This document shows positions 42,944 to 51,020 of a stretch of DNA of 64,000 nucleotides, piece after piece (position 1 is the stretch's first letter; every line of letters starts with the position of its first letter). The notes beneath the pieces are model-generated. The model searched no databases. It was not told the DNA's origin and worked only from the letters and a program-made list of their open reading frames with translations. The translations under genes and the position numbers were made by a program. The stretch lies in assembly GCA_041394705.1 (NCBI GenBank), contig JAWKHS010000005.1, positions 248,001 to 312,000 on the forward strand, given 5' to 3'. This DNA comes from Vicinamibacterales bacterium (GTDB taxonomy: Bacteria; Acidobacteriota; Vicinamibacteria; Vicinamibacterales; UBA2999).

Positions 42944-44852
42944 CGGCCGCCGGCATCCGAAGCGGGACCGTCCCCGCCGGGAGGACGTGCGCGGTCACGT
43001 CGTCCACCGATTGCCCCATGAAGAACTGCCGCCCCCAGATCTCGAGCGCGAGCAGGTTGAAGAAGCCGTGCACCTGGCGACTCCAGCCGGTGACGGCGTC
43101 GCGGACGCCGCGCGGATCCAGGCCGAGCACGCCCACGCAGAACCCGTCGTCGAAGAGCTCGGGCCTGGCCAGCGGCGCGAGGTAGTCGGCGACGGGCAGC
43201 GGGAAGCCCACCTTCTGCCGGTGGACGACGTCGCGGGGCACGTAGCGCTCGGCGACCTGCTTCAGCAGCCACTTGTCGGTCCGGCCGTGCAGCCGGAGCC
43301 CCAGCGGCAGGTTCACGGCCTCGCGCACGACCGCGCGATCCAGGAACGGCGTCCGGCACTCGACCGACGCCGCCATGCTCATCCGGTCGAGGCGCCGGAG
43401 GAGGGGCGCGAGGAAGTTCGTCAGGTCCGCGAGCATCGCGCCGAGGACCGCGCGATCGCCGGCGCTCGGAACGAACGCGTACGCGTCCTCCGCCCGCCGC
43501 TGCAGCGCGTCGCGCGAGAACCCGTCCAGGAACGCCGTGGCGTGGCCGAGCAGGCCCTCGTACTCCCAGAACGTGGTGGCGGGGACGCCGTCGGCGGCGT
43601 AGCCGGCCAGGGCCACGATCTTCCGGAGCTTCAGCGGCAGCCGCGCCAGGAGCTGCCGTGCCCGGAGGAACTGCCGGTAGCGGCGGTAGCGCTGCATGTA
43701 GCCGCCGAACAGCTCGTCGGCGCCTTCGCCGCTCAGGAGGATCCCCACGCCGTGGCGCCGGGCGAACTCCGAGACCAGCATGAACGCGACGGAGTTGGGG
43801 TGCGTGAGCGGGAAGTCACTGTGGTAGATGGCCCGCGGCAGGTGCGCCCGGAAGTCGTCTGCCGACATCGGGTAGCTGAGGAGCCGGATGCCGAGCGCGG
43901 CGGCGACCTTCGCGGCGTACGGCTGCTCGTCGAGCGAGGGATACCCGGTCACCGACACGTGAAAGGCCGTGACGTCGGGCAGTTCGCGCGCGCACAAGGC
44001 CGTGATCAGGCTCGAGTCGAGGCCGCCGCTGCAGAGCGTCCCGAGCGGCACGTCGCTCACGAGACGGGCGCGGACGCTGTCGGTGAGCATCGTGTCGATT
44101 GTGCCCACCACCGCCGACGGCGGCGCGGCCGCCAGCCTCGCGAAGCGCTCGGGATCCACGTCGGACGCCGGTGTGTAGTACGCCTCGGGCGCGCCGACGA
44201 CGCCGTCGCGGACGACGAGGAGGTGCCCCGCCGGCAGGGACGACACGCCCTCGACGAGCGTCTCGGGCGATCCGAAGTCCGTGTTGCGGAAGAGCGACCA
44301 CTCGATCAGGCGGTGACGGTTCGGCCGGAGCGTCCGGCACACGGCCACGAGCGCCTTCACCTCCGACGCGAACAGGAAGTGCCCGTCCTCGATGGCGTAG
44401 TAGACGGGCTTCTTCCCGAGCCGGTCCCTCACGAGGGTGAGCGTGCCGGCCTCGCGGTCCACGAGCGCGAAGCCGTACATGCCGACCAGCCGGTCGAGCG
44501 CGGGCGTGCCCCACCGGGCGAGGGCCGCCATCACGACCTCGGTGTCGGTCTTCGATCGGAACACCTGGCCCAGCGCGGCCAGTTCCTCGCGCAGCGCCCT
44601 GAAGTTGTAGGTCTCGCCGTTGTAGGCGATGCAGTAGCGGCCGCTGGCGTCGGCCATCGGCATGTGGCCGGCCGGCGACAGGTCGATGATGCTGAGCCGA
44701 TCGGCGCCCAGGCACACGCGGCCGAGCGGCATCACGCCGCGATCGTCGGGGCCGCGGTGGGCCTGCACCTCGCACATCCGTGCCACGAGGGCCGCGTGAT
44801 CCTCTTCGCGGCAGCCCGATTTCAGGCACACCAGACCGGCGATGGCACACAT
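42933..44852 (-). CDS. asnB: Asparagine synthetase-type glutamine amidotransferase
   Basis: The 639-aa protein starts MCAIAGLVCLKSG with the N-terminal catalytic Cys2 of class II amidotransferases, has AHRGPDDRGV and YNGETYNFRALREEL, and the PP-loop LCSGGLDSSLITAL for ATP. GEGADELFGGY and FLDRAVVREAVNLP are also typical. In surface-polysaccharide loci such proteins often amidate uronic acids rather than make asparagine. It converges on the GH1 gene, overlapping its 3' end by 11 nt. A GAGGGAGAG Shine-Dalgarno precedes the ATG. Confidence 0.92.
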   Translation of the reverse strand: MCAIAGLVCLKSGCREEDHAALVARMCEVQAHRGPDDRGVMPLGRVCLGADRLSIIDLSPAGHMPMADASGRYCIAYNGETYNFRALREELAALGQVFRSKTDTEVVMAALARWGTPALDRLVGMYGFALVDREAGTLTLVRDRLGKKPVYYAIEDGHFLFASEVKALVAVCRTLRPNRHRLIEWSLFRNTDFGSPETLVEGVSSLPAGHLLVVRDGVVGAPEAYYTPASDVDPERFARLAAAPPSAVVGTIDTMLTDSVRARLVSDVPLGTLCSGGLDSSLITALCARELPDVTAFHVSVTGYPSLDEQPYAAKVAAALGIRLLSYPMSADDFRAHLPRAIYHSDFPLTHPNSVAFMLVSEFARRHGVGILLSGEGADELFGGYMQRYRRYRQFLRARQLLARLPLKLRKIVALAGYAADGVPATTFWEYEGLLGHATAFLDGFSRDALQRRAEDAYAFVPSAGDRAVLGAMLADLTNFLAPLLRRLDRMSMAASVECRTPFLDRAVVREAVNLPLGLRLHGRTDKWLLKQVAERYVPRDVVHRQKVGFPLPVADYLAPLARPELFDDGFCVGVLGLDPRGVRDAVTGWSRQVHGFFNLLALEIWGRQFFMGQSVDDVTAHVLPAGTVPLRMPAAVSG

Positions 44853-45025
44853 GGACGAGGCGGCTCTCCCTCGTATGGTACCTGACGGCCCGGCGGAGCC
44901 CAGGCGCGGGACGCCCGGATTGCCCGCGACTGCTGCGAACGGCGCGCGCACCGCGCGCCCGGCCTGGCCGACCGCCGGGGGACTGCTAGCATACGGACGT
45001 CGCGCGGTCGCGCGCGGCCGCGCCG

Positions 45026-46681
45026 ATGGCCCCCACCGAGGCTTCCATCCCACACGTCCTGCGCCGGCCGGGTCCGCTGCTGCTCGCGGCGGCGCTCGTC
45101 ATCGCGCTGGTGACGGGAGGCCGCGACGCCTGGAGCGAGGGCGCCGTGTCGCTGCAGGGCGACATGCCCCGCTACATGATGGACGGCGTCTTCCTGCGGG
45201 ACCTCCTCCACGCGGCGCCGTTCTGGCCGCCCGATCGTCTTCTCGACTACGCCCAGCACTACTACGCGCGCTATCCCGCCCTCTCCCTGGGACACCACCC
45301 ACCGCTCGTGGCGGCCAGCCTCGTCCCGTTCTTCGAAGTGTTCGGCGTCTCGGTGGGGGCGGCCCGGCTCGACCTCGTCGCGTTCTTCCTGGCGGCGGTG
45401 GGGCTCGTCTACGCCATCGGCCGGCGCCTGTTCGACGACGGGACGGCGGGCTGGGCGGCGGCGCTCTTCGCGAGCAGTCCGTTCGTGGTCGGCTACGCGC
45501 AGGCCGTCCTGTCGGAACTGCCGGCGATGACCCTCGTGCTGGCGGCCGTGCTCTTCGCGCTGCGCTTCGCCGAGACGGGCCGGCTGCGCGACTACGCCGG
45601 CCTGCTCGCGGCCGCGGCGCTGAGCCTCACGGCGAGGCCGCCGGCCATCTTCGCCATGCCCGCGTACGTGTGGATCGTGACCGCCCACGGCAGCTGGCGC
45701 CACTTCCGGCAGCGCGCGGTCCTCGTGACGACGCTGGCGGGCGGCGCCGCACTCGTCGTGCTCGCCCTGGCGCTCGTCGCGCTGTCGCCGTTCAACCTCC
45801 GCGTGGTCCGCTTCATCCTCGAGAGCGGATTCGGCCTGGGGAACCCGACGCGGGTCCTGGGGATCATCGCCAGCCAGCAGATCGGGCAGCCGCTGCTCTG
45901 GACGTGGCTGGCCGGCGTCGTCGCGGCCCTCCTCGTGCGCGACCGCCGGCAGACCACGCCCCTCGTGTGGATCGCGGCCGTCGTCGGGGGCGTGCTGGCC
46001 GTGACGGGCATGACCGAGCCGGCCCGCTACTCCGCCCTCGCCGTGCCCGCCTACTGCCTCGGCGCCGGCAGCCTGTGGGCGACGGCCGGGCGATGGCGGC
46101 CGGCCGCCGCGCTCGCGCTCGGCCTGGCCGTGAGCTGGCAGACCGTGAGCGCCGCCGCGGTCCGTCCGGTGGGCGCCGGCGGCTACGAGGAGGCGGCGGA
46201 GTACGTCGCCGGCCGGCCCGGCGGCCCCACGGTGCTCTTCAGCGGCGCCGTGGACAGCGGCTACTTCGTGTTCTTCGTCCGGAAGCACGACCCGGCGGGC
46301 GAGCTCGTCGTGCTGCGCTCCGACAAGGTCCTCACGACCTCGCAGATGGGCGAGGTGGCGGTCGAGGATCGGATCGCGGACCGCGCCGAGATCTACGAGG
46401 TGCTGGGCCGGTTCGGGACGCGCTGGGTCGTGCTCGAGGACGCGCCGAGCGGGTCGGTCGTCCTCGACTGGCTCCGGGAGGAGACCCACGGCCCCCGCTT
46501 CGCCGAGCGGCTGCGCATCCCGATCGCGACGGGGGACGTCCGGCTGCGGGGCGTCGACCTGGTGGTCTACGAGTACCTGCAGGCGTCGCCGCCGGCGCCC
46601 GACGCGGTCGTCGATCTCCGGCTGCCCGTCGTCGGCCGCACGATCCGCGTGCCGCTGTCGGACCTGCGGCCCGCGCGCTGA
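45026..46681 (+). CDS. Integral-membrane GT39-like glycosyltransferase
   Basis: The 551-aa protein has about ten hydrophobic helices; the first loop contains LQGDMPRYMMDGVFLRDL and SLGHHPPLVAASLVPFFEVF, the acidic and His-Pro motifs found in ArnT/PMT-like (GT39/83) transferases that use polyprenyl-phosphate sugars. A soluble C-terminal domain (about 170 aa) follows. It diverges from asnB; a weak TAGCAT -10-like element is at about 44987. Its relation to the GT39-like protein at 30508 is distant. Confidence 0.82.
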   Translation: MAPTEASIPHVLRRPGPLLLAAALVIALVTGGRDAWSEGAVSLQGDMPRYMMDGVFLRDLLHAAPFWPPDRLLDYAQHYYARYPALSLGHHPPLVAASLVPFFEVFGVSVGAARLDLVAFFLAAVGLVYAIGRRLFDDGTAGWAAALFASSPFVVGYAQAVLSELPAMTLVLAAVLFALRFAETGRLRDYAGLLAAAALSLTARPPAIFAMPAYVWIVTAHGSWRHFRQRAVLVTTLAGGAALVVLALALVALSPFNLRVVRFILESGFGLGNPTRVLGIIASQQIGQPLLWTWLAGVVAALLVRDRRQTTPLVWIAAVVGGVLAVTGMTEPARYSALAVPAYCLGAGSLWATAGRWRPAAALALGLAVSWQTVSAAAVRPVGAGGYEEAAEYVAGRPGGPTVLFSGAVDSGYFVFFVRKHDPAGELVVLRSDKVLTTSQMGEVAVEDRIADRAEIYEVLGRFGTRWVVLEDAPSGSVVLDWLREETHGPRFAERLRIPIATGDVRLRGVDLVVYEYLQASPPAPDAVVDLRLPVVGRTIRVPLSDLRPAR

Positions 46682-46705
46682 GCCGGTCCCCGTGCGCGGT
46701 CCCGC

Positions 46706-48097
46706 CTACGAGCCTGCGGTCGAGGTCACCGGCGAGTCGGCCGGACAGCTCCAGTCGCTGACGGTGAAGTAGTCCTCGGCGTAGCGGCGCGCCTGGTACA
46801 CCACGGCCACGTCGCGGTCGTCGTACCGGTTGACGTAGTCCCATACCACCTCGCCGTCCGGGGCGACCTCGAACACGCGTCCGGCGTTGGCTTCCACGAT
46901 GAGCAGGTCGCCGTTCGAGAGCCACTCGTGCTTGCCCCGAATGGGCGTGTAGAAGTGCCCGTCGGCCGAGCCGCCATAGGCAACCGTCGTGGCGCCGGTC
47001 ACGGGGTCGAGATCGATGATGGTGCTCGCGCCGAGCGGGCCTTGCCGCCCGCCGGCGCCGGTCGACGACGCGAAGTCGGGCAGCGGGTTGTTGCTGAACA
47101 CCGAGATCGTCCCGTCGGGCTTGAAGTCGGGATCGTGCTGGCGGATCCAGCGCCCCACGCGGCGCCACACCACCTGCCCGGTGGTCGGGTTCATCACCAT
47201 CAGCAGGCTCAGGTCCCGCATCGACAGCAGGAGGTCGCCGGCCGACATGCGCGGAAAGCGGTCCGCGATGTCCGCCGGCAGCTCCTCGATGTCGTTCAGG
47301 TGCAGCATGTCGCCGCGCGGCACCTCGCCCGACGGTCCGCCGTAGAACGCGCCCGGCGCGCCGTCGAGCACCGCCTTCAGGATCGAGACTTCCTGCAGGA
47401 CCTGGCCGCCCGCCGAGACGCGCATCGCCGTCTCCTCGTGGAACGGCGTCGAGAGCGGTGGGTACGGCGACGGCCCCTCCACGTAGCGCCGTCCGCCCAC
47501 CCAGAAGGTGCCGTCGGCGTTGGGCGAGATCACGTGATGGGCCATCCGGGGCAGCGTCCACACGACGCCGCCGCAGCGGTCGAGCTTCGCCAGGCCCTTG
47601 TTCTCGAAGTTGACGACGACCGAGCCGTCCGGCAGGGCGAGACCGTCGTGGGGCTCGACGTTCCACTCGGTCTTGGGGCGGTCGGCCGCCGGCAGGACGT
47701 GGCTGGAGTCCGGAAAGAGGTCGAAGTACCGGAGGGGCCACCGGCGGACGACCGTGCCGTCGGCGCGGATGAGCCGCAGTTCGTGGCCCTCGCCGAAGAA
47801 CGCCACGATCAGGGTGAGTCCCGGGGCCGGGCGCCCCTCGACGTGCCCGATCACGCCGTTCCCGGGCCGGGTGGCTGGCTGCAGGAACACCTCGGGCCGC
47901 ACCCCGAAGTCCGTCCGCCAGGCGCTCAACTGCCGGACGGCATCGATGCCGAAGCGCAGGAGGGCGTAGGGAAAGACGTTTTGCGCGCCCACGACGAAGC
48001 CGTACGCGAACACCAGGACGAACGCGGACGCGACGAACGCGAGCCTCGCCCTGTCGCGTGGGCGCGGTGACGGCGCTGCCGGAGACGGTGGGGTCAT
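46706..48097 (-). CDS. Arylsulfotransferase (ASST)-like membrane-anchored protein
   Basis: The 463-aa protein has one N-terminal anchor (LAFVASAFVLVFAYGFVVG) and a long extracytoplasmic beta-propeller region with WNVEPHDGLALPDGSVVVNF, HDPDFKPDGTISVFSNNPL and RGKHEWLSNGDLLIVEANAG, repeats typical of ASST-family proteins. These transfer sulfate from phenolic donors via a catalytic His, but many members lack proven activity. It converges on the GT39-like gene with a 24-nt gap and could sulfate the glycan outside the cell. Confidence 0.82.
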   Translation of the reverse strand: MTPPSPAAPSPRPRDRARLAFVASAFVLVFAYGFVVGAQNVFPYALLRFGIDAVRQLSAWRTDFGVRPEVFLQPATRPGNGVIGHVEGRPAPGLTLIVAFFGEGHELRLIRADGTVVRRWPLRYFDLFPDSSHVLPAADRPKTEWNVEPHDGLALPDGSVVVNFENKGLAKLDRCGGVVWTLPRMAHHVISPNADGTFWVGGRRYVEGPSPYPPLSTPFHEETAMRVSAGGQVLQEVSILKAVLDGAPGAFYGGPSGEVPRGDMLHLNDIEELPADIADRFPRMSAGDLLLSMRDLSLLMVMNPTTGQVVWRRVGRWIRQHDPDFKPDGTISVFSNNPLPDFASSTGAGGRQGPLGASTIIDLDPVTGATTVAYGGSADGHFYTPIRGKHEWLSNGDLLIVEANAGRVFEVAPDGEVVWDYVNRYDDRDVAVVYQARRYAEDYFTVSDWSCPADSPVTSTAGS

Positions 48098-48331
48098 GCG
48101 ATCTGAGGCCGATCCGACCGGGCGCCGCGGCTGTCGGCCACCGTCGCGGCCGAAGCGACCCGCTGGAGGGCGAGTGTACCGCGTCGGGGCGGAGACGGCA
48201 GGCGAGGGACTGCCTGGGCTGGCCCGGCCGGGGCGGGGCCGCCCCGGCACGGGCACGCGCTCGAGCTGGTAGGGTCCCGGCACCACTTGGGGCGGCAGAC
48301 AGCCCTCAATTCAGGCCACGCGCCGACCGAA

Positions 48332-48361
48332 TTGTTTGACCTCCAACCGATTCGATACAAC
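48332..48361 (+). promoter_or_regulatory. Promoter-like element upstream of the structured RNA candidate
   Basis: TTGTTT (48332-48337) and GATACA/TACAAC (48354-48361) have 16-18 bp spacing, and a second TTGACC overlaps at 48336-48341. Transcription would begin near 48368. The surrounding DNA is locally less GC-rich than its flanks, as at the gap promoter. Confidence 0.5.
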
Positions 48362-48367
48362 AGGTCA

Positions 48368-48593
48368 TGTGGCAGGCCGTCGCCTGGCCGGGCCCGGGGG
48401 CCGGGCAGGCGGGGCGACCGGCGACCCACCCGGGCTTCGCCGAGGGCGGCCCGGACCGAGGGTCGTGGCGGAGATCAGGGCGCGGCAGCCCACCAGGTCG
48501 AGCCCGCGGACGTCCGGGCTCAGCAAGCGGCTCCTGTGGGGGAGTCTCGTTCGCGGGAGGCACTTCCATACCTCCGTGCCTCCCGCGCTTTTT
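48368..48593 (+). ncRNA. Candidate structured non-coding RNA, unclassified
   Basis: About 225 nt between a promoter-like element and a strong terminator contain three further stem-loops. A GC-rich stem GCCTG/CAGGC closes 48382-48410. A nested hairpin at 48422-48465 pairs CGACCC/GGGTCG, CCGGGC/GCCCGG and CGCC/GGCG. A hairpin at 48489-48540 pairs CCCACcAGG/CCTGTGGG and GAGCCCG/CGGGCTC. No frame across it looks coding. I see no tmRNA, RNase P or SRP RNA core motifs. A 6S-like RNA or a known Acidobacteria RNA motif remains possible. The RNA identity is inference. Confidence 0.5.
48553..48593 (+). terminator. Strong intrinsic terminator
   Basis: GCGGGAGGCAC (48553-48563), a 12-nt loop and GTGCCTCCCGC (48576-48586) make a perfect 11-bp stem followed by GC and five Ts. 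It lies 215 nt before the next gene, so it terminates the RNA candidate rather than the preceding minus-strand gene. Confidence 0.85.
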
Positions 48594-48807
48594 CCGCCCG
48601 ACGCCGCACCGTTGGCGCGCCTCGCCGTCCTCGCGCGGCGGCGCACCCGCTCGGTCCCCCGCAATCCTGGCGCCGCGCGCCCCCACCCGCGCTACTGTTG
48701 GCAGACCGCTCTTCGAGGACGCCTGCCACGATGCCCCCGCGTGATTCCTCGTCCCCGCGCACCCCAGGCGCGCCGCCTGCCGCTGGCAGGCACATCCGCA
48801 TCACGCG

Positions 48808-50925
48808 GTGCCCGGCCTGATGCGCCCCTCCGCGGCCGTGCTCGGCGGCCTGGCGGTGGTGGCCGCCGCCTGCGCCCGACCGGCGCCTCCACCGGGGTCT
48901 CCCCTCGTGCCCGGGGCCGGGCGCGGCCTCAACGTGCTGCTCGTCACCATCGACACCCTCCGGCAAGACCGCGTCGGCGCCTACGGACGGCACGCGGGGC
49001 TGACGCCCACTCTCGACGCCCTCGCCGCCCGCGGCGTCCGCTTCGTCCACGCGTTCTCGCACGTGCCGCTGACGCTGCCGGCGCACACGTCGATCCTGAC
49101 GGGCCGGACCCCGGTGCATCACGGTGTCCACCTGAACGGCAGCGCCCGCCTCGACGACGCCGTACCCACGCTGGCCACGACGCTCAAGACGGCCGGCTAC
49201 CGGACGGGCGCCTTCGTCGGCGCGTTCGTGCTCGACGCGCGCTACGGCCTCACGCGCGGCTTCGACCGCTACGACGCCCACTACGCCACCGACGGCGGCA
49301 ACGGCTCGTTCGCCTTCGCCGAACGGCCGGGCGCCGAGGTGGTGCAGGCCGCCGGCGACTGGATCCTGGAACCCGGCGCCGCCGTCCCCTGGCTCGCCTG
49401 GGTGCACCTGTTCGACCCGCACGCGCCGTACGCGGCGCCCGCCGAGTACCGCGCCGGCCGGACGCCCTACGACGCCGAGGTCGCCTACGCCGATGCCATG
49501 GTGGGACGCCTGCTCGACCGCCTGGGCCCGGCGGTGCTCGAGCGGACGCTCGTCGTCGTGACGGCCGACCACGGGGAGTCGCTCGGCGACCACGGCGAGA
49601 CGACGCACGGCCTCTTCGCCTACGACGCCACCATCGCGGTCCCGCTCATCCTCGCGGGCGCCGGCATCACGCCGGGACTCGTGGAGGCGCCCGTCGGCCA
49701 CGACGACATCCTGCCCACGGTCGCGGACCTGCTGGGCGTCGCCGCGCCCGACGGCATGGACGGCCAGTCGGCGGCGCGGCCCCTCGCCGCGGATCGGGCC
49801 GTCTACATCGAGGCCCTCGACGCCGCGCTCACCCGGAACTGGGCGCCGCTCACGGGCGTCGCGACCTCCGCCTGGAAGTACATCCACCTGCCGACGGCGG
49901 AGCTCTACGATCGAGGCGCCGATGCCGCCGAGGCCCGGAACCTGGCCACGGACCAGCCGGCGCGCGTGTCGGCCCTGGAGCGGACGCGGCTGCGGTTGAC
50001 GGCGGCCCCGGCCGATCCCGCCCCGGCTGCGGCCCGCGGCGCGGCCGACGAGCGCCGTCTCCGCGCCCTGGGCTACGTGGCCGCGCCGGCCCAGGCCGGC
50101 GCCGGCGCCGCTGGCGCGTTCACCGAGGCCGACGACCCCAAGCATCTGGTGGCGTTGAACGAGCGGTTCAACGACGCGCTCACGAGCTATACCGAGGGAC
50201 ACGCCGCCGACGCGCTCGCCGCCTTCCTGGGCGTACTCGCCGAGCGCCCCGACTTCACGACGGCCCGGACGAGCGCCGCGACCGTGCTCGTGGCGACGGG
50301 CCGTGCCGCCGAGGCGGCGCGGCTGCTGCGCGCGGCGCCGCCGCCCCTCGACGCCGCCCCGGGGATCCAGGCCAAGCTTGGCGAGGCGCTGCGGGCGGCC
50401 GGCGACCTCCAGGGCGCCGCGGCCGCGCTCGAACGGGCGCGCGCCGGCGGCGACGCCGACCCGGATCTGCTCAACGACCTGGGCGGCGTCTACGCCGGCC
50501 TGGGACGCCTCGCCGAGGCCCGGGCGGCCTTCACCGCGCTCCTCGCCCTGGACGCCGACGCGGCGGAGGTGTGGCACAACCTGGGGGTGCTGGAACTCTC
50601 GGCCCGCCGGCCCGACGCGGCCGCGGCGGCCTTCAGGCACGCCGTGGACGTCGAACCGTCCCGGGCCGACGCGTGGGAAGGGCTGGGCGCGGCGCTGGTC
50701 GAACGCGACCGCGCCGGCGCCGTGGAGGCCTGGCGCCGCGCGGAGCGGCTGGCGCCCGGCAACTTCGATCTCCTGTTCAACCTCGGGATGGTGCTGGCCG
50801 ACGGCCCGACGCCGGCCGAGGCGCGCCCCTACCTGACCCGGTTCCTGCGGGAAGCGCCGCGGGCGCAGTACGCCCGCGACCTGCCGGTGGTCGAGGCCCG
50901 GCTCCGGGCGCTCGGGCGGCGCTAG
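48808..50925 (+). CDS. Sulfatase-like (alkaline-phosphatase fold) lipoprotein with C-terminal TPR repeats
   Basis: The 705-aa protein has a lipoprotein signal ending AAAC (Cys22), a sulfatase domain (about 40-400) with VTIDTLRQDRVG, VTADHGESLGDHGE and WVHLFDPHAPY, then TPR-like repeats (about 430-700). The position where sulfatases have the formylglycine Cys/Ser (C-x-P-x-R) reads TLPAH (89-93), so the nucleophile would be Thr. That argues against a classical sulfatase and for a phosphatase- or transferase-like enzyme. The start may instead be the ATG at 48820. Confidence 0.85.
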   Translation: MPGLMRPSAAVLGGLAVVAAACARPAPPPGSPLVPGAGRGLNVLLVTIDTLRQDRVGAYGRHAGLTPTLDALAARGVRFVHAFSHVPLTLPAHTSILTGRTPVHHGVHLNGSARLDDAVPTLATTLKTAGYRTGAFVGAFVLDARYGLTRGFDRYDAHYATDGGNGSFAFAERPGAEVVQAAGDWILEPGAAVPWLAWVHLFDPHAPYAAPAEYRAGRTPYDAEVAYADAMVGRLLDRLGPAVLERTLVVVTADHGESLGDHGETTHGLFAYDATIAVPLILAGAGITPGLVEAPVGHDDILPTVADLLGVAAPDGMDGQSAARPLAADRAVYIEALDAALTRNWAPLTGVATSAWKYIHLPTAELYDRGADAAEARNLATDQPARVSALERTRLRLTAAPADPAPAAARGAADERRLRALGYVAAPAQAGAGAAGAFTEADDPKHLVALNERFNDALTSYTEGHAADALAAFLGVLAERPDFTTARTSAATVLVATGRAAEAARLLRAAPPPLDAAPGIQAKLGEALRAAGDLQGAAAALERARAGGDADPDLLNDLGGVYAGLGRLAEARAAFTALLALDADAAEVWHNLGVLELSARRPDAAAAAFRHAVDVEPSRADAWEGLGAALVERDRAGAVEAWRRAERLAPGNFDLLFNLGMVLADGPTPAEARPYLTRFLREAPRAQYARDLPVVEARLRALGRR

Positions 50926-51020
50926 CGACGGCTCCGGGGCGCAGGGAGGAGAAGGAGGAGGGGCCGAGGCGGGCGGCGCCGCGGCCCCGCAGGGCCGCAG
51001 CGCCGTCGGAATGGGCCGCG

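Noticed and set aside
48368..48593. tmRNA, RNase P RNA or SRP RNA identity for the structured transcript
   Set aside because: No tag-peptide frame or tRNA-like ends, no RNase P conserved core such as GAGGAAAGTCC, and no SRP GGAAGNNAGCA loop were found.
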